From: JBMYZL01 sp965661765
GTDB lineage: Bacteria > Bacteroidota > Bacteroidia > Flavobacteriales_D > Sanyastnellaceae
DNA: 64,000 bases
Direction: 5' to 3'
NCBI GenBank assembly: GCA_965661765.1
Contig: CBFIFE010000005.1
Coordinates: 20,548 to 84,547 of the forward strand
Shown here in pieces: positions 57,646-64,000 of the stretch. Each line of letters begins with the position of its first letter. Positions within the stretch are counted from its first letter, which is position 1. A program made the translations under genes and the position numbers. Below the pieces are notes generated by a model. That model made no database searches. It saw only the letters and a program-made list of their open reading frames with translations, and had not been told where the DNA came from.

Positions 57646-57883
57646 AAGCTGTATTTATTTTGGTCCGCTTGATTTTGACGTCTTGCTCTCGGGTGCTTCG
57701 GGTACCCCCTTGCCCGAAGACCTTAACGGAGATGGATTCTTGTCTCCGGCGGATGTTCTGGCCTTCCTTGGCCTGTACGGCACCGATGATCCATCGGCTG
57801 ATTTGGACGGCAATGGCGCGGTCATCACTGCCGATCTGTTGGCCTTGTTGTACGCTTTATTCACCGCGCCTACCTGCGATTGA
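57626..57883 (+). pseudogene. Orphan C-terminal dockerin-like fragment
   Basis: A frame open from 57626, overlapping the end of RidA, has only a TTG (57683) as possible start and no signal peptide. It encodes two Ca2+-binding dockerin-like repeats: EDLNGDGFLSPADVLAFLG and ADLDGNGAVITADLLALL, ending APTCD. The same kind of ending closes the secreted nuclease at 11117-12886 (GDLNNDSTISVADLLVFLG...C). It looks like the C-terminal remnant of a larger secreted protein whose front has been lost, or a transplanted sorting module. The rest of the 272-bp gap to 57918 shows nothing else. Confidence 0.55.
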
Positions 57884-57917
57884 TCCAGTTTGGAATGGGG
57901 TTTGATTTGACCCTGTT

Positions 57918-58748
57918 ATGAACAAGCACATTTCCTTCATTCTTGCCTGCTTTCTGGGCCTGTCTAGCGCCGCCCAAAGCAGCACGGCGTATGTTCCTGA
58001 CAAGGTTGACCCCGACACGGTGGAAGCGCACGAATTGCGCGAGGTACGCAACGGCGCATTTCGTGTGGGTGAAAAGCTGACCTACACCATCCACTACGGC
58101 TGGTTGGACGCCGGCGAGGCGGTCATGGAGGTCCAAGAGTCGCCCTATAAATTTGGTGAGCGCGATGCCTACCGCATTGTAGGCTCAGGCAAAAGCTTGG
58201 GCGGGTTCGATTGGTTTTACCGCGTACGCGACCACTACGAAACATACTTGGACAAGGACGGCCTGTTCCCGCATTACTTCGTGCGCAATTGCGACGAGGG
58301 CGGCCACAAGATCAACCAGAACTACCGTTTCTTCCCCCAAAAGAGTGTGGTCGCCACCCACGAGGGCGATACGCTGCTGACCCCAAATTTTGTGCAGGAC
58401 ATGCTCAGCTCTTACTACTACATGCGCGCTTTGGACTACTCTGAAGCTGAACGTGGCGATGTGTTTGAGGTACTGACCTTGGTAGACGGCGAGGTCTTCC
58501 CCCTGAAGATCAAGTACCAAGGAAAAGAGACGATCAAGACCCGTAAAGGCAAGTTCCGCTGCATGAAGTTTGTGCCCGTGGTGCAAGAGGGCCGCATCTT
58601 CAAAACCGAAGAAGACTTGACGGTCTGGATCACCGATGACGCCAACAAAATCCCCGTTATGGTCAAGGCCGATATCTTGGTGGGCAGCATCAAAATGGAG
58701 ATGACCGACTGGGAAGGGCTCGCCAATTCACTGGCGCGCGTGGATTAG
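57918..58748 (+). CDS. DUF3108 family secreted protein
   Basis: This 276-residue protein has a signal peptide (HISFILACFLGLSSAAQ). The DUF3108 beta-fold runs from about residue 45 (FRVGEKLTYTIHYGWLDAGEAVM) to the end, including DHYETYLDKDGLFPHYFVRN and KGKFRCMKFVP. DUF3108 proteins are periplasmic and related in fold to the lipoprotein-carrier group; their role is not established. It is a single-gene unit with a hairpin following the stop. Confidence 0.85.
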   Translation: MNKHISFILACFLGLSSAAQSSTAYVPDKVDPDTVEAHELREVRNGAFRVGEKLTYTIHYGWLDAGEAVMEVQESPYKFGERDAYRIVGSGKSLGGFDWFYRVRDHYETYLDKDGLFPHYFVRNCDEGGHKINQNYRFFPQKSVVATHEGDTLLTPNFVQDMLSSYYYMRALDYSEAERGDVFEVLTLVDGEVFPLKIKYQGKETIKTRKGKFRCMKFVPVVQEGRIFKTEEDLTVWITDDANKIPVMVKADILVGSIKMEMTDWEGLANSLARVD

Positions 58749-58793
58749 ACCTTTGTGCACACAGGAAACCGGCTGATTCTCACGTTATCTTGT

Positions 58794-58831
58794 CCCGGGA
58801 AGACCGCATCTTCCCCGGATGAGGTTTTTTA
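58794..58831 (+). terminator. Probable terminator after the DUF3108 gene
   Basis: CCCGGGAAGA pairs imperfectly with TCTTCCCCGG around a five-base loop, and a T6 run follows seven bases later. The gap between stem and T-run is longer than usual, so efficiency is uncertain. Confidence 0.45.
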
Positions 58832-58858
58832 TTTTCGGAACCCTGCAACTCAAGGAAG

Positions 58859-60097
58859 ATGAAACACGTGATGTGGATGGCGGCGTTGGTGCTGGTCGCC
58901 TGCCAACCGGCCCAAGAACAGGCCCAAATAGCAAGTAACACGCTTGACGCGCAAGTCGAGCAGGCCGCTCCGGCCAACATCCAGTTTGGGATGGATTTCG
59001 ACGCGTTCAACATTGAACGCCACGAGGTAGCCCCCAACGAATACTTCGGCGGCATTCTGAGCGGATACGGACTCGGCGCTGCGAACATCCAAGCCATTGT
59101 AGACCGCGCCCAGGGCATTTTTGATCCGCGTCAACTGCGCGCCGGACGACTCATGCACCTCCTGTTCGACCCTGCAGATGGAGCCTTGGCTTGCCTCATC
59201 TATGAAAAAACCGACCGTGCCTACGTGCTCTTTGACCTGCGCGAGGAAGGTGCGGTCTCGGCCCATGACCATCCGGTAGAGCTTCGCGAGGAAGCCGCCA
59301 GCGGCACCATCACCTCCAGCCTCTACAACGCCCTTGAGGACGATGGCGCCAGCCCTGAGCTCTCGATGACCATGGCCAACATCTATGCGTGGACCGTGGA
59401 TTTTTACCGCGTTCAAAAAGGCGACGGCTTTAAAGTGATTTACGACGAAGAATGGGTCCGCGACAAGCGCGTGGGCAGCGGCGGCATCCGCGCCTGCTGG
59501 TTCAAGCACCGTGGCGAATGGATCGAAGCCTACGCCTGGGAAAAGGACGGCCAAGTGGACTATTACAACTGGGAAGGTGAGAGCCTACGCAAGGCCTTCC
59601 TCAAAGCGCCGTTGAAGTTCTCGCGCATCTCCAGCCGCTACAACCTCAAGCGCTACCACCCGGTGCTCAAGCGTTACAAGGCGCACCTCGGCACCGATTA
59701 CGCCGCCCCCAAAGGCACCCCGATTCTGGCGGTGGGTGACGGCGAGGTCATCAAGAGCGAATTCAAAGGCGGCAACGGCAACTACGTCAAGATCCGCCAC
59801 AACGGCACCTACACCACCCAGTACCTGCACATGAGCAAACGCGCGGTGAAGGTGGGTGAACGAGTGCACCAAGGCGATGTGATCGGGTACGTAGGCTCCA
59901 CGGGTTTGGCCACCGGACCTCATGTGTGCTTCCGCTTCTGGAAAAACGGCGAGCAAGTCGATCACCTGCGTGAAGACTTCCCCACCGCCGATCCGTTGAC
60001 CGAAGAAGAGATCCTACAGTTCCGTGCAGCTAACCTGGGCGTACGGGAGCGTCTCCAGTCCATCGAAGTACCCGAATCCGAAGCCGTACAGCTGTGA
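58859..60097 (+). CDS. M23 family metallopeptidase lipoprotein
   Basis: This 412-residue protein has a lipobox (ALVLVAC, Cys at about 15) and an N-terminal inhibitory/OapA-like region. A LytM domain follows at about 275-385 with HLGTDYAAP and YLHMSK. The usual GPHLHFE motif reads GPHVCFRFW, so the second residue of the H-x-H pair is Cys. I recall GPHVC(Y/F)RFWKNG as a normal variant in a Bacteroidota M23 subgroup, so this is a subgroup mark rather than a fresh defect. It may still be a divergent peptidase or a regulator. It overlaps the next gene by GTGA. Confidence 0.85.
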   Translation: MKHVMWMAALVLVACQPAQEQAQIASNTLDAQVEQAAPANIQFGMDFDAFNIERHEVAPNEYFGGILSGYGLGAANIQAIVDRAQGIFDPRQLRAGRLMHLLFDPADGALACLIYEKTDRAYVLFDLREEGAVSAHDHPVELREEAASGTITSSLYNALEDDGASPELSMTMANIYAWTVDFYRVQKGDGFKVIYDEEWVRDKRVGSGGIRACWFKHRGEWIEAYAWEKDGQVDYYNWEGESLRKAFLKAPLKFSRISSRYNLKRYHPVLKRYKAHLGTDYAAPKGTPILAVGDGEVIKSEFKGGNGNYVKIRHNGTYTTQYLHMSKRAVKVGERVHQGDVIGYVGSTGLATGPHVCFRFWKNGEQVDHLREDFPTADPLTEEEILQFRAANLGVRERLQSIEVPESEAVQL

Positions 60098-60825
60098 TCC
60101 GTCCTGCTTTCATGTTTATGCTGTCTGGGTTGGCGCTGTGCCTGTCTGGATGTGGTGGCGGCGGTTCATCCGCGCCTGAGGTGGTAGAATCCGCGCACCG
60201 TGCAAGCTCCTTCCATGAGTATCGGGTGTTCTCTTGGAACGATGCCCTCACCCCCGATTGGGTGACCGAACGTCCGGCCCCTGCAGACCCCACCATCCAT
60301 TTTTGCATCGCCGCGGCCTTTACCCGGGCCGGGGACTACGAAGTGGACGGCGCCTTTGCGGTGAACGGCATGTGGGAGCACACAGGGGAAGCCAACCCCA
60401 AACTGGGCGCGGCGCTTGTCATTGAACGTGACGGGACCCAATCCCGGGTATCGGTCCCAGGCAAAGTTCAAGTGGGCGCGGACCTGCTGGCCCGCGTCAC
60501 CGAATCCGGCGCCGACTGTTTCCAGCAGCTTTCGGTGGTGGTAGATGGGCAGGCGCAAGCCTTTCGGGACAAAGCGTTGTACGTCAGACGCGCATTGGTA
60601 GAAAAGACCGACGGCACCTGGTGCGTGGTTGAAAGCCATAAGGAAGCCTCGCTCAACCAATTTGCGGTAGACCTTGTGGAGTTCGGCGCTCAAAACGCGC
60701 TTTACACCGATATGGGCTCGTTTGATGAAGGGTGGTTCCGCTACGCCGGTGCGCCCATTGCCCTCGGCCGTTCACGCAGCCAAACCGCGCTGCAGTCTAA
60801 TTGGTGGGTGTTGCGCACGCGCTGA
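60094..60825 (+). CDS. Hypothetical lipoprotein
   Basis: The 243 residues begin with a lipoprotein signal (MLSGLALCLSGC, Cys at about 20) followed by a Gly/Ser linker. The mature part is a compact beta-rich domain with two Cys (FHFC-type TIHFC and GADCFQQL) and a Trp-rich end. I recognise no family. The start is GTG 60094, whose GTGA overlaps the stop of the M23 lipoprotein, so the two lipoproteins are likely made together. Its last 29 bases overlap the convergent aminotransferase gene. Confidence 0.65.
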   Translation: MIRPAFMFMLSGLALCLSGCGGGGSSAPEVVESAHRASSFHEYRVFSWNDALTPDWVTERPAPADPTIHFCIAAAFTRAGDYEVDGAFAVNGMWEHTGEANPKLGAALVIERDGTQSRVSVPGKVQVGADLLARVTESGADCFQQLSVVVDGQAQAFRDKALYVRRALVEKTDGTWCVVESHKEASLNQFAVDLVEFGAQNALYTDMGSFDEGWFRYAGAPIALGRSRSQTALQSNWWVLRTR

Positions 60826-61957
60826 GGGCGTTGCGCAAGGCCAGCAAATCCGCCTGACGGTTGTACATGTGTGCAGACACGCGAATGCTCGCGCCGCGCA
60901 CGCTCACGCTGATTCCGGCTTGCTTGAGTTGGGAGGCCACGGTTTGCGGGTCCAACTCGCCCGGCAGTCCCACTCCAAACAAATGTGGCGCACGGAACGC
61001 ATCGTCTTCCACGCGGAATCCGAGCGGCACCAAGGCCTCGTCGGCCAGGGAGGTCAAGCGTCCCGCATAGGCCGCAATGTTTTCCACGCCCCAATCCAGC
61101 AGTTGATCCAGCGCAGCGTTGAGCATGGCCACATAGGTAAAGTTGCTCGCCTCGCCCATGTTGTAGCGGCCAGCTCCGGGGCGGTAGGCAGGCTGGTAGT
61201 TCACCAATCCGGCAAATTCCTGGCTGTCCTTGCGGTGCATCCAGTTGTCCTCCAACGGCAACCCGGCATCGAACCGCTCGCCAAAGTAGGCCAGGCCCAA
61301 ACCGTAGCTGCCCATGAGCCATTTGTAGCCTGCGCAGATCAACGCGTCGGGCTGAATGCGTGCCAGGTCAAACGGGAACGCACCCACGCTCTGGGTGCCG
61401 TCGATGATGAGTGCGGCGCCCACACTGCGGCATTTTTGGCCGATGGTCTCCAGGTCAAAGACGGTGCCATCGGCCCAATGCACATGAGGCATGGCCACCA
61501 CCGCAGTGCGCGCGTCAATGGCGTCAAGGATGGCTTGGTTCCAGTGCGCGCCTTTGTGGTCTGCGGTGGGCGGGGCCACCAAGGCGATTTCACCCCCGTC
61601 ACGCCGCGCCAAGCGTTGCCAAGGGTATACGTTGGAAGGGAATTGCTCGTCCACCAGGACAATGCGCTTGCCAGGAGGGCACGCAAGGTTGGCTGCGGCA
61701 GTGCTGAGTCCGTAAGAGGCTGAAGGCACCAGTGCAATACGCTCAGGCGCATCGCCACCCACCAAGTCTGTGAATTTACGGCGCAGGGCTTGGGGCGGCT
61801 CAAAGAAGTCATCCACTCCAAACGAGGTGGGCACGCGCTGGTCTTGCATGCGCGTGCTACCGGCGGCCTCCACGGTCTTCATCAATGGGGCCATATAGGC
61901 GTTGTTGAGGTACACCAAGTTGGCGGGCAACTGAAACAGGTCCCGCTGGCAGTCCAT
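60797..61957 (-). CDS. Class V aminotransferase-fold PLP enzyme (cysteine desulfurase-like)
   Basis: This 386-residue fold-type I enzyme has the PLP lysine in CAGYKWLMGSYGLG. The cofactor Asp/Gln lies in LIIDGTQSVGAFPFD, and the N-terminal substrate loop is YLNNAYMAPLM. It resembles the group containing cysteine desulfurases, isopenicillin epimerase-like and kynureninase-related enzymes. The active-site Cys loop typical of true SufS/IscS is not apparent, so the reaction is uncertain. The ATG at 61957 overlaps the lysS stop by one base (TAATG), which sets the start and couples the pair. Confidence 0.78.
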   Translation of the reverse strand: MDCQRDLFQLPANLVYLNNAYMAPLMKTVEAAGSTRMQDQRVPTSFGVDDFFEPPQALRRKFTDLVGGDAPERIALVPSASYGLSTAAANLACPPGKRIVLVDEQFPSNVYPWQRLARRDGGEIALVAPPTADHKGAHWNQAILDAIDARTAVVAMPHVHWADGTVFDLETIGQKCRSVGAALIIDGTQSVGAFPFDLARIQPDALICAGYKWLMGSYGLGLAYFGERFDAGLPLEDNWMHRKDSQEFAGLVNYQPAYRPGAGRYNMGEASNFTYVAMLNAALDQLLDWGVENIAAYAGRLTSLADEALVPLGFRVEDDAFRAPHLFGVGLPGELDPQTVASQLKQAGISVSVRGASIRVSAHMYNRQADLLALRNALSACATPTN

Positions 61958-63669
61958 TACGCTTCCACCGCTGCTTGCCATGCTTCAATTGCTTCCAGTG
62001 CGAGTGCGGGGATGTCCAGTTTGTTCTTCTTGCGGTAGCCGTTCAGTTTTTGGTGAATGGCTGCGGCTTTGGCTCCGGTGAACGATTCAGGCGAGTCGTA
62101 CCCAGCATCCACCACATGCTCCACCCATTCTTCGGGCACGCCCAGGTCACGCAATGCGCCGAGGTCGGGTCCGGCTTGGAAGACTTCGGGGCGCATTTGG
62201 GGGAAGAAGAGCACTTCTTGGATGCTGGTGTTGTCGGTCAGCATCATCACCAATCGGTCGATTCCCATGCCCATCCCAGAGGTAGGTGGCATGCCAAATT
62301 CCAGTGCGCGCAGGAAGTCCTGGTCTATAAACATGGCTTCGTCGTCGCCTTTTTCACTGAGGGTGAGTTGGTGCTCGAAGCGTTCGCGTTGGTCGATGGG
62401 GTCGTTGAGCTCGGAGTAGGCGTTGGCCACCTCGGTACCGTTCACAAACAACTCAAAGCGCTCGGTGTATTCGGGGTTGTCGCGGTGCTTTTTGCACAGG
62501 GGTGACATTTCTACCGGGTAATCGGTAATGAAGGTGGGCTGCACATAGTGATGCTCGCACTTTTCGCCGAAGATTTCGTCGATCAGCTTGCCTTTGCCCA
62601 TGGTTTCGTCCACTTCTACGCCCAAATCGGCGCACGCAGTGCGCAGGGCGGCCTCGTCCTTGCCATCGATGTCAAAGCCGGTATGCTCCAGAATCGCATT
62701 GCGCATGGACACGCGGGCATACGGCGCTGCAAAATTGATCTCTTTGCCCCCGAGGGTCACTTGGGTTTGTCCGTTCACCTCTTGGCAGATGTGCTGCATC
62801 ATATTTTCGGTGAACTCCATCATCCAGTGGTAGTCCTTGTAGGCCACATAGATTTCCATGACGGTGAACTCCGGATTGTGGGTGCGGTCCATGCCCTCGT
62901 TGCGGAAGTTGCGGCTGAACTCGTACACGCCCTCAAAGCCGCCTACAATCAGGCGCTTGAGGTACAGCTCATTGGCAATGCGCAGGTACAACGGAATGTC
63001 AAGGGCATTGTGATGGGTGATGAATGGGCGCGCCGCGGCTCCACCTGGGATGGGCTGGAGCACCGGAGTGTCCACCTCCATATAACCGCGCGCATTGATG
63101 AAGTCGCGCATGGCTTGGATGATCTTGGTACGCTTCAAAAAAGTGTCCTTTACGCCATCGTTCACCACCAGGTCCACATAGCGCATGCGGTAGCGCAGTT
63201 CGGGATCCGAAAACGCATCGTACACCTGGCCATCAGCCTCTTTGACCACCGGGAGCGGGCGCAGTGTCTTACTGAGCACCGTCATGTTGGTTACCTTGAC
63301 GGAAGGCTCTCCCACTTGGGTGCGGAAGGTCTCTCCCTCTACCCCAATGAAATCGCCGTAGTCTAACAGCTTCTTGAAGACGCTGTTGTACAAGGTTTTT
63401 TCTTCGCCCGGGCACATTTCGTCCCGGTTGAAGTACAGTTGCATGCGGCCTGAGCTGTCCAGCATTTCACCAAAGGACGCCTTGCCCATGATGCGGCGGT
63501 TCATCAACCGCCCGGCGAGTTTAACCTGTTTGCCCTCTTCGAACCCTTCAAGCAAGGATGCGATGTGGTCGGTGACTTCGTAGGCTGCTGCCGGGTAGGG
63601 CTCGATGCCCAGCTTGCGCAACTCGGCAAGAGATTGGCGGCGGATGCGTTCCTGTTCGGAAAGGTGCAT
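61957..63669 (-). CDS. lysS: Lysine--tRNA ligase (class II)
   Basis: This 570-residue enzyme has an OB-fold anticodon-binding domain (KLAGRLMNRRIMGKASF) and a class II catalytic core. Motif 1 is in FINARGYMEVDTPVL and motif 2 in FRNEGMDRTHNPEFT, both intact. Motif 3 is GMGMGIDRLVML-like (GMGIDRLVMM). The last 70 residues after the catalytic core (LRDLGVPEEWVEHVVDAGYD and following) form a small helical helix-hairpin-helix-like extension, as is usual in Bacteroidota LysS. ATG 63669 is chosen by alignment of the N-terminus (HLSEQERIRRQSLAELRKLG). Confidence 0.96.
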   Translation of the reverse strand: MHLSEQERIRRQSLAELRKLGIEPYPAAAYEVTDHIASLLEGFEEGKQVKLAGRLMNRRIMGKASFGEMLDSSGRMQLYFNRDEMCPGEEKTLYNSVFKKLLDYGDFIGVEGETFRTQVGEPSVKVTNMTVLSKTLRPLPVVKEADGQVYDAFSDPELRYRMRYVDLVVNDGVKDTFLKRTKIIQAMRDFINARGYMEVDTPVLQPIPGGAAARPFITHHNALDIPLYLRIANELYLKRLIVGGFEGVYEFSRNFRNEGMDRTHNPEFTVMEIYVAYKDYHWMMEFTENMMQHICQEVNGQTQVTLGGKEINFAAPYARVSMRNAILEHTGFDIDGKDEAALRTACADLGVEVDETMGKGKLIDEIFGEKCEHHYVQPTFITDYPVEMSPLCKKHRDNPEYTERFELFVNGTEVANAYSELNDPIDQRERFEHQLTLSEKGDDEAMFIDQDFLRALEFGMPPTSGMGMGIDRLVMMLTDNTSIQEVLFFPQMRPEVFQAGPDLGALRDLGVPEEWVEHVVDAGYDSPESFTGAKAAAIHQKLNGYRKKNKLDIPALALEAIEAWQAAVEA

Positions 63670-63692
63670 GATGAGCGTTTGGAGTTGAGGGG

Positions 63693-63700
63693 CAAAGGTA
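63693..63700 (-). promoter_or_regulatory. Bacteroidota -7 box (TACCTTTG) of lysS
   Basis: An exact TAnnTTTG on the minus strand lies 23 bases before the lysS ATG. It falls inside the longer open frame to 63741, which supports the downstream start. Confidence 0.5.
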
Positions 63701-63937
63701 GCCAAGGAAGCGGTGTGGCGACTGTGGCTTTGTGAAAACAAATGCGTCCCACCACCGGATCATTTCAGGCCAGTTACGAACGCACATACCCAAGAAGTGT
63801 TGACGACTTTGGTTGGATCGAGTTGACCGATTAACCGATAAAAAAGACAGCCAATCAATATTTATTTGCAGCTGGTCGATGAATAAATACATGTGAATTC
63901 TGTATTTTGCTGGTAGACCTGCCTCGAATAAGACTAA

Positions 63938-64000
63938 TTGTGCATTGGATTGAAACGTCTCGGAGTCATAGTGATGACCCTGATGGCTTTGCCATTGTGG
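63938..64000 (+). CDS. Start of a probable secreted protein, cut by the window edge
   Basis: The final 63 bases are open after an in-frame TAA at 63935. From TTG 63950 they read KRLGVIVMTLMALPLW, a basic residue pair followed by a hydrophobic core as in a signal peptide. Starts at TTG 63938, TTG 63950 or ATG 63974 are possible. The rest of the gap 63701-63937 is AT-rich with a loose TATTTTG box near 63903 and shows no other feature. Confidence 0.4.
   Translation, partial: MCIGLKRLGVIVMTLMALPLW

Noticed and set aside
60674..61723. 349-codon plus-strand frame
   Set aside because: It is antisense to the class V aminotransferase and out of frame with the preceding lipoprotein.
1..64000. CRISPR arrays, rRNA genes, insertion sequences or prophage genes
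   Set aside because: I searched by eye for regularly spaced direct repeats, rRNA signatures, transposase or integrase motifs and phage structural genes and found none.

Overview
The window is bacterial DNA from the phylum Bacteroidota, most likely an uncultured marine relative of the Flavobacteriales. The evidence is type IX secretion (T9SS) cargo with both sorting-domain types, a PorP/SprF anchor, an SprE/PorW-like lipoprotein, TAnnTTTG promoter boxes, an almost complete lack of Shine-Dalgarno sites, and an F-ATPase cluster that lacks beta and epsilon. There is no rRNA, CRISPR array, insertion sequence or prophage. One tRNA (Asn, GTT) is present.

1-35.4 kb. A typA fragment is followed by a small surface-sugar island: sulfotransferase, WecF-like, WecE, a hexapeptide transferase and a WecD-like N-acetyltransferase. 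A tightly overlapping minus-strand operon comes next: biotin carrier protein, T9SS type B surface protein, PorP/SprF and a histidine kinase. After that come hemW, an EamA transporter, a secreted EEP-family nuclease/phosphatase and a 1,096-residue secreted lamin-tail protein. The DUF4175-anti-sigma-ybeY-mnmG block follows, then an aldehyde dehydrogenase, a TlpA-like lipoprotein and an RpiB-M28 peptidase fusion. The rest of this part holds a YwqK/MORN-like protein, a multi-PAS kinase with a LytTR regulator, pepT and a small HTH/DUF6249 group.

The most striking signal in this part is replication-related. Three GTTNCACGTGNAAC (parS-type) sites lie within 1.9 kb around mnmG. About 5 kb further on is a 400-bp G-poor intergenic region with DnaA-box-like 9-mers, where the plus strand appears to change from C-rich to G-rich. 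Together these suggest a chromosome origin and centromere region, although no dnaA, parA or parB is visible.

35.5-64 kb. A PfkB kinase, an M23 peptidase and an SprE/PorW-like lipoprotein lead into bactofilin and the ATP synthase operon (atpZ, a membrane protein, atpB-E-F-H-A-G). Next are an NtrY-like kinase, an outer-membrane protein, a cyclase, a second canonical hemW, an M1 peptidase, a T9SS redoxin, miaE, an aminopeptidase P, RidA, DUF3108, a second M23 lipoprotein, a class V aminotransferase and lysS. The last 63 bases begin another, probably secreted, protein.

Base composition, strand skew and Arg/Val codon choice look different on the two sides of the tRNA-Asn gene, and each side carries its own canonical hemW. 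A chimeric assembly join at or near the tRNA is therefore a real possibility. Statements linking the two halves should be held loosely.
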